DNA of 5,322 nucleotides from an uncultured Lacticaseibacillus sp. (GTDB lineage Bacteria > Bacillota > Bacilli > Lactobacillales > Lactobacillaceae), in the NCBI GenBank assembly GCA_934293835.1, contig CAKQZO010000116.1, positions 1 to 5,322 of the forward strand, read 5' to 3'. Both the position numbers and the translations under genes were made by a program. Positions 1 to 4,619 of the stretch are shown here, one piece after another (the stretch's first letter is position 1; every line of letters begins with the position of its first letter). Under the pieces are notes generated by a model. The model did no database searches. It saw only the letters and a program-made list of their open reading frames with translations, and had not been told where the DNA came from.

Positions 1-2
1 GG

Positions 3-1058
3 TTTACACAACCAATCAAACTAGTTGGTGCAAGACTTGTCGTAATCAGCAATCAGCTTTACAACCCAACTAATTTGAAACGGCGCTTCAAGTGGCTGGA
101 TAAGAACAAGCGCCTAGATTCCATGATGTTTTACGCGACGTTAGATTTCTATCGCGCCAGTTGGAATATGTTTCGTCAAGTTCACGCTGCAGGTGTTCCA
201 AAATTTCACAAGAAGTCAGACGCTCAACGCTACTCAACGTTAAAGACGACCAACAATATTCGCATATTAGACCAGAAGCATTTACAGATGCCAAAGCTTG
301 GCAAGATTCGAGTCACAAAGCTCCCTGATTGGTTACTAACCCGTACTGATATCGAAATCGGTAGTGCCACCGTGAAGATGGATGCCGTTGGGCGCTACTC
401 GATTTCGCTGACCTTGGGCTCGGAACAAGCGTTTAAGGAAGCATTGCCTAAATCCAACTCCAAGGTCGGCATCGATGTCAACGTTGAGAATCTGTTTACT
501 GACTCGTTTGGTGATGTGGTCGAGAACCCCCGTTTTTACCAGAAACAGTTGCAGCGACTCCAGCGTGAACAGCGCAAGTTAGGTAAACGCGCTACTCGTG
601 CGAAGCAAGAACACCGGCCACTACGGACAGCCAAGAATTATCAAAAGCAGCGCAAAGTCGTCGCTGCCCTTCACCGACGTATTTATAACCAGCGACAGAA
701 TTTCTTGCATCTCGTCTCCACAGCATTGATCAAGAACCACGATCTCGTTGTGGTTGAGAAGCTACAAGGGAAGAACCTGCTTAAAAATCACGCCTTGGCC
801 CAACGCCTCCAAGATGTCGGCTGGGGCATCTTATTTGAAAACCTCGCTTATAAAGCCGAACTCTGTGGCAAAGAATTTGTGCAAGTCGATCCGAGACTAA
901 CCACGCAAACCTGTCACAGTTGTGGCTTTGTGATGGGACGTGCGGGTACGCGTAAGTTGACCCTGGCCGATCGAACTTGGACGTGTCCGGAGTGTCAGAC
1001 AAGCCACGTTCGTGATCATAACGCGGCCATCAACATTTTGAACAAAGCGGTAGCGTAA
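3..1058 (+). CDS. tnpB: TnpB, IS605 OrfB-type RNA-guided nuclease (5' end outside window)
   Basis: TnpB is an RNA-guided DNA endonuclease related to Cas12 that uses an RNA from the element's right end as guide and helps keep the element in the population. Counting from the TTG at 75, the three RuvC acidic residues are present: D134 in GIDVN, E228 in VVVEKLQGKN and D314 in RDHNAAINIL. A four-cysteine zinc ribbon lies between the last two (C280/C283 in CHSCG, C304/C307 in CPEC). A basic stretch at about 155-200 precedes the second RuvC motif. The N-terminal part contains GVPKFHKK and MPKLGKIRV, typical of the wedge/OrfB helix-turn-helix region. The TTG at 75 is unlikely to be the true start, because the frame stays open to the window edge and the 327 residues after it are shorter than usual TnpB (about 350-420). 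A second frame (2-73) is also open to the edge, so a frameshift near position 73 cannot be excluded. The catalytic part looks intact. Confidence 0.9.
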   Translation, partial: FTQPIKLVGARLVVISNQLYNPTNLKRRFKWLDKNKRLDSMMFYATLDFYRASWNMFRQVHAAGVPKFHKKSDAQRYSTLKTTNNIRILDQKHLQMPKLGKIRVTKLPDWLLTRTDIEIGSATVKMDAVGRYSISLTLGSEQAFKEALPKSNSKVGIDVNVENLFTDSFGDVVENPRFYQKQLQRLQREQRKLGKRATRAKQEHRPLRTAKNYQKQRKVVAALHRRIYNQRQNFLHLVSTALIKNHDLVVVEKLQGKNLLKNHALAQRLQDVGWGILFENLAYKAELCGKEFVQVDPRLTTQTCHSCGFVMGRAGTRKLTLADRTWTCPECQTSHVRDHNAAINILNKAVA

Positions 1059-1227
1059 CAGTTCGGGGCGCGGCAACCTGCCTCGTGAGTTTGGGAACTC
1101 CTGACTTGGAAATCACTAGTCAGCACGCATGGTGGTTTTTGTCTCAGACTATCCAAATAAATTGTGATCGCCTTAGAGGATACGAGGGCTAAGGCACTGA
1201 CAATCCTGCGAATTTATTCGCGGGTGG
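1059..1227 (+). ncRNA. Putative omega-RNA scaffold and IS right end
   Basis: The stretch after the tnpB stop is a run of hairpins. They are GGCA/TGCC (1072-1082), GAGTT-TGGG-AACTC (1087-1100), CTGACT/AGTCAG (1101-1123), GCCTTAG/CTAAGGC (1170-1195) and CCTGCGAA-TTTA-TTCGCGGG (1205-1224, eight pairs including one G-T). In studied IS200/IS605 elements the right end doubles as the 3' part of the guide RNA, and the bases just outside the element form the guide. The position and structure here match that arrangement. If so, the guide would begin at about 1225-1230 and read into the rhamnosidase remnant. The RNA probably starts inside the 3' end of tnpB. Its ends are not determined here, and no separate promoter was identified. 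Confidence 0.5.
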
Positions 1228-1458
1228 TTGACCGGCTTGCGGCCAACGGCGCCAGGTTACACCAGCTTCGAGGTGGCGCCACACCTCGAGGGATTCAAGA
1301 CGCTCGAGGCAACCTTGCCGATCAAGTCTGGTACCGTCACCGTGGCTAAGTGCGGCCAGCAGCTGACGGTCACCGCCTCACGCGCCGGTGGTTGTGTGCG
1401 CATCGGCGATACGGTGCAGCCACTGCCGGCAGGAGAGGCAGTGACGGTCACCTTATAG
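1228..1458 (+). pseudogene. 3' stump of an alpha-L-rhamnosidase-like (GH78) gene
   Basis: About 76 codons end in TAG at 1456-1458. The peptide starts LTGLRPTAPGYTSFEVAPHL and continues with a pattern like LPIKSGTVTVAK and LPAGEAVTVTL. GxRPxxPGYxxFxVAPHLxG followed by a beta-sandwich strand pattern is typical of the C-terminal domain of bacterial alpha-L-rhamnosidases, which release rhamnose from plant glycosides. The catalytic (alpha/alpha)6 barrel is absent. The frame runs back into the IS right end and meets a stop at 1198-1200. The TTG at 1228 has no ribosome binding site, so this is a remnant rather than a small gene. The N-terminal part should lie to the left of the IS, outside the window. 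Other glycosidases with a similar C-terminal domain remain possible. The gene's terminator survives downstream. Confidence 0.7.
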
Positions 1459-1502
1459 GAAGCAAAACCGAGGCCAGTTCTTTGGAACACTTGGGAACAA
1501 CG

Positions 1503-1540
1503 GGGGCTGTGGCAAAACGCCACAGCCTCTATTTGTTTTG
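1503..1540 (+). terminator. Intrinsic terminator of the rhamnosidase-like gene
   Basis: A perfect 9-bp stem, GGCTGTGGC (1505-1513) with GCCACAGCC (1519-1527) and loop AAAAC, can be lengthened by G-C and G-T pairs at 1503-1504/1528-1529. It is followed by the T-rich tract TCTATTTGTTTT. It lies 45 bases after the stop codon at 1458. The stem is symmetric, but the T-tract is only on the plus-strand 3' side. Confidence 0.85.
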
Positions 1541-1569
1541 TCCGCCTGGATTAGCCCGGCATTACCCGC

Positions 1570-1749
1570 TTAAATGTTAAATTCTGTAAAGAGTTTGCTG
1601 TAAGCGTTGCCTTTTGACTTATTGTAGCGGATGATAGAGTCGATGTATAGCATCCTGTTAAAGTAGTGTATGCGTTAGAGGACGTTTTCAACGACGGGCA
1701 GGTCGAGATTCGTCGCGACGAATGGTGACTTGGCAACGCTGGCGACTAA
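1570..1749 (-). pseudogene. Possible decayed reading frame, unknown family
   Basis: On the minus strand, one frame between stops at 1750-1752 and 1570-1572 reads like protein with a single in-frame stop (TAA, 1675-1677). Upstream of that stop it gives AKSPFVATNLDLPVVENVL, and downstream RIHYFNRMLYIDSIIRYNKS and then GNAYSKLFTEFNI. An ATG at 1651-1653 would leave only 27 residues, without a convincing ribosome binding site. The composition (Tyr, Ile, Asn, Leu) is more protein-like than random and is AT-richer than the flanking genes, which suggests the C-terminal remnant of a gene. I do not recognise the family. It could be chance. Confidence 0.25.
1708..1723. repeat. Perfect 16-bp palindrome
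   Basis: ATTCGTCGCGACGAAT is its own reverse complement, eight bases per arm with no spacer. It lies about 45 bases upstream of the -35 element of the ATP-grasp gene. It could be a regulator binding site or a recombination remnant. No partner copy was seen in the window. Confidence 0.6.
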
Positions 1750-1752
1750 TTA

Positions 1753-1780
1753 TTGCAACCAGCGCTGACCGTGTTACCAT
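1753..1780 (+). promoter_or_regulatory. Promoter of the GshF-like gene
   Basis: TTGCAA (1753-1758), a 16-bp spacer and TACCAT (1775-1780) preceded by TG at 1772-1773 form a -35/extended -10 pair. Transcription would start near 1787, which rules out the TTG at 1786 as translation start. An inverted repeat CGCTGG (1737-1742)/CCAGCG (1759-1764) brackets the -35 and may be an operator. Confidence 0.55.
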
Positions 1781-1806
1781 TATAGTTGCAGAAAATAGCG
1801 GATAGG

Positions 1807-3480
1807 ATGATGGAAATGTATGATTATGGCCAGATGATCGCGCAACTGGGATTGATTGGGCTGCTACCGCAGACTCAAGCGCAGCTGACGATGCAGTTGC
1901 AACCGACGACGGCGACCTTGCCGGCATCGCCGTATTGGCAGACCAACGCGGCGGGGTTGCAGGTGACGTTACCTTGGGCGGAGAACTTGCGCACAACGAC
2001 GCGGATGCTGGCGGCGATCAGCACGACGTTGGCACGGGCAGGCGTGGATGTCACGCTGCCAGATGCGCCGTTCACGTTGGCGTGGACGCTGCCAGAAACC
2101 TTGTTCGACCGCACTTATGCGGCGATTCAAGGCAACAAGAACGCGCCGAGCTTCAGCGATTTTCGCAATGGGTGGTACGTGCGCTTCGTTCAGGCTTGGG
2201 CGAAGGTGCAGCCCCAATTGCAGGCGCAGTTCGGCGTGACGCACGGCTTCGACCTGCACCTGCTGGGTGATGATCCGAAGACAGGCGTGTTGGGGATGCG
2301 CTGGGAGAATGTGCCGATCATGGCCAACACCGACACCGGCAATCAGACGCAGAATCTGGTATGGTTGCGCGCGGCGCTGTGGGGCGTGTTGGCCAACACC
2401 CTGCCGGCGGCGCTCAACGACTGGGTGCAGGCGCGGGTGTTCGATCCTGAGACCTTGCGCGTATGTGCCCGCTTTGAGGCCGGCAAAAGGCGCCAGATCC
2501 AGGCCCCAGACGATGGGGTGCACCTGCCAGGTTATCCGCAGCTCAGCCTCGATAGCCAGCTGTTAGTCGCCACCGCCCTGGCCGCTGGGCGACGCGTGGA
2601 GGTGCTCGATGAGCGCGCTGAGGTGTTGCGCATCGATGGCCACTTACTGACCGGGGCTTCGGCCTTGAATTCGCAGGTCGCCGTGACGACGAGCCGGGTG
2701 AAGCCTGCGGTCAAGCGTCTGATTGGTGAGGCTGGCCTGCCGACGCCCAGCGGGGCGGTGTACCTGACGCTGAATGCGGCGCTGCATGATTTTCACACCA
2801 GCTTCGCCAACAAGGCCGTCGCGCTGAAGCCGACACAAGGCCGCGACGGGGTCGGGGTGCATGTCTTCATGTTGCCTCCGACTGAAGCGGTGTTCATCAA
2901 GGCCTTCAACGATGCCGCCCAGTATGGGGATGTGTTGATCGAAGCGTACGCAAAAGGCGCGGCTTATCGCCTGGTCGTTCAAGATGACCAGGTGATCGCC
3001 GCGTTGGAGTTGGTGCCGGCTAATGTGGTCGGTGATGGGCGCAAGACCGTCGCTGCGCTGGTTAGCCACAAAAACGCCCGGCGTCCGCTCGGCTGGCAAC
3101 CAGTCGTCTTGGACACCGTGGCAGAAAATGACCTCGCGATGCAAGGCGTCAGCAGTGACACTGTCGTGCCGCGCGGCCACCAAGTCTTCTTGCGTAGCGA
3201 GGCCAACACGCGCTTCGGTGCCGATGGCTATGACGTGACTGATGATCTGGCCGCGGGATACGCGCAGCTGGCGATTCAGGCCGCCAAGGCGGTCGGCTTG
3301 CGTCGCGCCGGCGTCGATATGGTGATCGCCAACTTGTACGCGGATTACGATCCCCATCAAACTGGGCAAGCCGCGATTCTCAGCGTGACCGCGACGCCGG
3401 CGCTGTGGCCACACAAGGTCGCGCAGATGGGTACCAAGCGTGATCTGGCCAGCGATCTGTTGGCAGCGCTGCTAGTTTGA
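1807..3480 (+). CDS. GshF-like ATP-grasp protein with degenerate GCL region and altered metal site
   Basis: This 557-residue protein is related to GshF, the fused gamma-glutamylcysteine ligase (GCL)/glutathione synthetase of Firmicutes, which is usually about 750 residues. Residues about 246-315 match the GshF linker (LSLDSQLLVATALAAGRRVEVLD, then a TTSR motif). The ATP-grasp region follows: KPTQGRDGVGV (K341), AYRLVV (R388), PANVVGDGR (404-412), LRSEANTRFGADGYDVTDD and GVDMVI (D504). The N-terminal 245 residues lack recognisable GCL active-site motifs. The final E-x-N that binds Mg2+ in ATP-grasp enzymes is replaced by S526-V-T528. Glutathione synthesis is therefore doubtful; a changed substrate, a binding role or decay are all possible. 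The frame itself is intact. Start: ATG 1807 is the first ATG after the promoter, but ATG 1816 has better spacing to AGGA at 1804-1807. The stop overlaps the 3' end of the convergent repressor gene. Cyanophycin synthetase-like proteins share some of these motifs but fit the linker less well. Confidence 0.75.
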   Translation: MMEMYDYGQMIAQLGLIGLLPQTQAQLTMQLQPTTATLPASPYWQTNAAGLQVTLPWAENLRTTTRMLAAISTTLARAGVDVTLPDAPFTLAWTLPETLFDRTYAAIQGNKNAPSFSDFRNGWYVRFVQAWAKVQPQLQAQFGVTHGFDLHLLGDDPKTGVLGMRWENVPIMANTDTGNQTQNLVWLRAALWGVLANTLPAALNDWVQARVFDPETLRVCARFEAGKRRQIQAPDDGVHLPGYPQLSLDSQLLVATALAAGRRVEVLDERAEVLRIDGHLLTGASALNSQVAVTTSRVKPAVKRLIGEAGLPTPSGAVYLTLNAALHDFHTSFANKAVALKPTQGRDGVGVHVFMLPPTEAVFIKAFNDAAQYGDVLIEAYAKGAAYRLVVQDDQVIAALELVPANVVGDGRKTVAALVSHKNARRPLGWQPVVLDTVAENDLAMQGVSSDTVVPRGHQVFLRSEANTRFGADGYDVTDDLAAGYAQLAIQAAKAVGLRRAGVDMVIANLYADYDPHQTGQAAILSVTATPALWPHKVAQMGTKRDLASDLLAALLV

Positions 3481-3867
3481 GCGGTGGCGCTGGCTAGCCA
3501 AGGCGCGCGCCACGTTCAGCGTGCCCGCCAAGGCCTCGCGTAGGATGTGACGTTCTGGCATCGAAAGCGGCTTACCAGCCAGTGATGAGCGGCTGGTGCC
3601 ATCGTCGAGCTCAGACAGCAGGTGCGCGAGTTGGATGTCCACGTCTGCCATGGTCGGCGTCGCACGGTGTTCGGTGCGGTCGAGGAGGTAATCCAACGAC
3701 ACGCTGAAATAATCCGCCAGGCGCCGCTTGGTGGCGTCGTCGGGTTCGCGAACTCCTTGTTCGTATGATGAATAAGCCGATGCCGAGATCCCCAAACTGT
3801 TGGCGAGATCGACTTGGCGAAGGCCTTTGTGTTCTGTACGTAGTTGTTTTAAGCGTTCTGCATTCAT
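3472..3867 (-). CDS. XRE-family repressor, CI-like
   Basis: This 131-residue transcriptional regulator has an HTH_3 domain at about residues 5-60: KQLRTEHKGLRQVDLANSLG (helices 1-2), then ISASAYSSYEQGVREP as the recognition helix, then FSVSLDYLL closing the domain. The C-terminal part (about 70-131) contains LAGKPLSMPERHILREAL, a helical segment common behind the HTH in Firmicutes phage-type XRE repressors and probably used for dimer formation. There is no LexA/CI peptidase domain and no metallopeptidase motif, so it would not be cleaved itself. The start ATG (3865-3867) is set by a strong GAGGTGAA ribosome binding site (plus-strand 3874-3881). It is divergent from a small Cro-like gene and probably binds the shared intergenic operators, including over its own -10. 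Its last codons overlap the end of the GshF-like gene by nine bases. Confidence 0.88.
   Translation of the reverse strand: MNAERLKQLRTEHKGLRQVDLANSLGISASAYSSYEQGVREPDDATKRRLADYFSVSLDYLLDRTEHRATPTMADVDIQLAHLLSELDDGTSRSSLAGKPLSMPERHILREALAGTLNVARALASQRHRSN
3484..3513. other. Strong hairpin just after the GshF-like stop codon
   Basis: GTGGCGC (3484-3490) pairs with GCGCCAC (3507-3513) and encloses the palindrome TGGCTAGCCA (3491-3500). It starts three bases after the stop codon at 3478-3480 and lies within the coding sequence of the opposite repressor gene. There is no T-tract after it on the plus strand, so it is at best an imperfect terminator or a 3' stability hairpin for the GshF-like mRNA. 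Confidence 0.4.
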
Positions 3868-3897
3868 GCTGAATTCACCTCATGTGCTAAGCTTACA

Positions 3898-3910
3898 ATA
3901 CAAATTGTAT
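3898..3910. promoter_or_regulatory. Operator-like site O1
   Basis: ATACAA-A-TTGTAT is a perfect inverted repeat with a one-base centre. It covers the proposed -10 of the repressor promoter (3906-3911), the position expected for autoregulation. Its core ACAAATTG (3900-3907) recurs at 3926-3933. Confidence 0.6.
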
Positions 3911-3934
3911 AGTTGAAGGAAATCCACAAATTGA
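3906..3934 (-). promoter_or_regulatory. Promoter of the CI-like repressor gene
   Basis: On the minus strand, TATACA (plus 3906-3911) is a good -10. Exactly 17 bp upstream is a weak TCAATT (plus 3929-3934). A weak -35 overlapped by an operator-like site suits a repressor promoter that is controlled by the regulator pair itself. Confidence 0.45.
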
Positions 3935-3941
3935 GCAATTT
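3926..3941. promoter_or_regulatory. Operator-like site O2
   Basis: ACAAATTG (3926-3933) repeats the core of O1 and is fused to a second inverted arm, AAATTG-AG-CAATTT (3928-3941). It overlaps the -35 of the repressor promoter and ends four bases before the -35 of the Cro-like gene, so occupancy could affect both promoters. Confidence 0.5.
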
Positions 3942-3945
3942 ATTG

Positions 3946-3974
3946 TTGACGATGCACTAATTGTGACGTAATTT
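3946..3974 (+). promoter_or_regulatory. Promoter of the Cro-like gene, with operator-like O3 in the spacer
   Basis: TTGACG (3946-3951), a 17-bp spacer and TAATTT (3969-3974) form a near-consensus promoter. The spacer holds CTAATTGT (3957-3964), which matches the O1 core CAAATTGT in seven of eight bases. A protein bound there would block RNA polymerase. Confidence 0.55.
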
Positions 3975-4008
3975 AATTGATAACGGATAAGAATGGGGAG
4001 TGAACCGG

Positions 4009-4206
4009 ATGCGCGATTGGCTAGTTGCAAAGCGACAAGCACGGGGGATGACCCAGCGCCAGTTCGCGGAATTTTTGGAAATTCCGGTGAGCACGCTGGC
4101 CGCCTATGAGCAGGCGGCACGAACACCCACCGTCGCCCGGGCGAAGGCCTTGGCTGCTAAGTTGGATGTTGCTTGGGAACAGTTTTTTGAAGATGGGCAT
4201 CGTTGA
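4009..4206 (+). CDS. Small XRE-family regulator, Cro-like
   Basis: This 65-residue protein is essentially one HTH_3 domain: MRDWLVAKRQARGMTQRQFA (helices 1-2), then EIPVSTLAAYEQAARTP as the recognition helix, then AKALAAKLDVAWEQFF closing the fold. The start is placed at ATG 4009 because GGGGAG (3995-4000) lies eight bases upstream. The in-frame GTG at 4000 overlaps that ribosome binding site and is less likely. The gene is divergent from the CI-like repressor across 141 bp of AT-rich operator DNA and is followed at once by a terminator, so it is transcribed alone. Size and position match Cro-type or phage-like antagonists. No integrase, excisionase or replication gene follows, so the pair stands by itself. 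It could also be an activator of the neighbouring repressor gene. Confidence 0.85.
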   Translation: MRDWLVAKRQARGMTQRQFAEFLEIPVSTLAAYEQAARTPTVARAKALAAKLDVAWEQFFEDGHR

Positions 4207-4212
4207 ATCTCT

Positions 4213-4243
4213 TAGCTGGCGTTTAGGCGCTGGCTATTTTTTT
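4213..4243 (+). terminator. Intrinsic terminator of the Cro-like gene
   Basis: TAGCTGGCG (4213-4221) pairs with CGCTGGCTA (4228-4236) around the loop TTTAGG, nine pairs including two G-T, followed directly by seven T (4237-4243). It begins seven bases after the stop codon. Confidence 0.9.
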
Positions 4244-4293
4244 CGCCTGGGGTGAACTTGGCTACTTTTTGTAGAGTGAAGGGCGCAGTTAAA

Positions 4294-4340
4294 CAGGCCT
4301 GTGAACTGATTAGATCACTAAACTCACTAGGTTCGGCCTG
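4294..4340. repeat. Hairpin module A in the repeat cluster
   Basis: CAGGCC (4294-4299) pairs with GGCCTG (4335-4340) and GAAC (4303-4306) with GTTC (4331-4334), leaving a three-base bulge. The loop contains a further small inverted repeat, TGAT-TAG-ATCA (4307-4317). The right arm runs straight into the first GCTTCGCTCT repeat. No T-tract follows. Confidence 0.5.
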
Positions 4341-4437
4341 CTTCGCTCTTGTGAAGTAGCGTAATGCACTGGGCCTAACAGCACTAATATTTGCGTGCCA
4401 CCATCAGGCCATGTTACGCTGCATGCCTCCCCGTCCG
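4340..4437. repeat. Repeat unit B: GCTTCGCTCT start, nested hairpin, CCCCGTCC end
   Basis: The unit begins GCTTCGCTCTTGTGAAGT and ends ATGCCTCCCCGTCCG. Inside it is a nested stem: AGCGTAA (4358-4364)/TTACGCT (4414-4420), GGCCT (4372-4376)/AGGCC (4406-4410) and GCAC (4381-4384)/GTGC (4395-4398). The pairing is regular enough to suggest a folded RNA or an extruded DNA structure. No open frame of interest is present. Confidence 0.5.
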
Positions 4438-4577
4438 GCTTCGCTCTGTGATAAGTCGAGCTATGCAGGACAACGGCACTGCGGGTAAGGTATCGCAGTC
4501 TTGCACCGGCTTCGCCGGCACGACGCCCACACTACCTTATCCCCATGCCTAACCCCGTCCAGCTTCGCTCTGTGATA
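4423..4577 (+). repeat. Direct repeat pair ATGCCT(AA)CCCCGTCC(G/A)GCTTCGCT...
   Basis: The 25-base copies at 4429-4453 and 4553-4577 differ in one base (G4437 versus A4561). Both are preceded by ATGCCT, with two additional A in the second copy. A partial third copy, GCTTCGCTCTTGTGA, lies at 4340-4354. The copies are 124 bases apart, and the second overlaps the -10 of the UPF0637 gene promoter. Confidence 0.85.
4438..4561. repeat. Repeat unit C: same borders, longer nested hairpin
   Basis: The unit begins GGCTTCGCTCTGTGATAAGT and ends ATGCCTAACCCCGTCC. Inner pairing: GGAC (4468-4471)/GTCC (4557-4560), GGCA (4475-4478)/TGCC (4546-4549), GGGTAAGGTA (4483-4492)/TACCTTATCC (4533-4542, one G-T) and a tip CCGGC-TTC-GCCGG (4506-4518). 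Units B and C share borders but differ in stem sequence, as in diverged copies of one element or structures kept by compensating change. Confidence 0.55.
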
Positions 4578-4581
4578 GAAT
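4573..4581 (+). promoter_or_regulatory. Extended -10 promoter of the UPF0637 gene
   Basis: TGATAGAAT gives TG-n-TAGAAT, a strong extended -10. The -35 position (about 4553-4558, CCCCGT) is not consensus, so the promoter would rely on the TG motif. The first bases of this element come from the direct repeat. Transcription would start near 4588, leaving a short leader. Confidence 0.6.
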
Positions 4582-4619
4582 GTGTCTAGATTGTAGCACT
4601 TATTGGAGGTGATGTCCTG

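Larger units (their letters stand above)
1..1227 (+). mobile_element. IS200/IS605-family element, right-hand part (tnpB plus right end)
   Basis: The left boundary lies outside the window. The right part consists of a TnpB gene and a hairpin-rich non-coding tail. The right end is placed at about 1224-1230 for two reasons. The last strong hairpin (CCTGCGAA 1205-1212, loop TTTA, TTCGCGGG 1217-1224) is the kind of subterminal structure that the Y1 transposases of this family recognise. Immediately after it, sequence resembling the C-terminal part of an alpha-L-rhamnosidase begins. Elements of this family have no inverted terminal repeats and make no target duplication, so neither is expected. No TnpA (Y1 transposase) is visible; it may lie to the left, or the copy may be a tnpB-only element that depends on a TnpA elsewhere. 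The exact end base is an inference. Confidence 0.75.

Noticed and set aside
1164..1349. Plus-strand frame of 61 codons across the IS right end
   Set aside because: It runs through the right-end hairpins and then out of frame through the rhamnosidase-like remnant. It has no ribosome binding site.
1786..1806. TTG at 1786 as start of the GshF-like gene
   Set aside because: It lies at or before the expected transcription start of the promoter at 1753-1780 and has no ribosome binding site. ATGs at 1807 and 1816 are better placed.
2644..3414. Minus-strand open frame of 256 codons opposite the GshF-like gene
   Set aside because: It is antisense to recognisable ATP-grasp motifs, has Arg/His/Gln-rich composition and no ribosome binding site. 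It is a shadow of GC-rich coding DNA, as are the minus frame at 1969-2523 and the plus frames at 1935-2270 and 2267-2566.
4294..4340. Second terminator after the Cro-like gene
   Set aside because: The stem is good but no T-tract follows, and a complete terminator already lies at 4213-4243.
4340..4577. CRISPR array or phage attachment site in the repeat cluster
   Set aside because: Only two full repeats and one partial copy are present, at unequal spacing, and the intervening DNA is itself self-complementary. There are no cas genes and no integrase in view.
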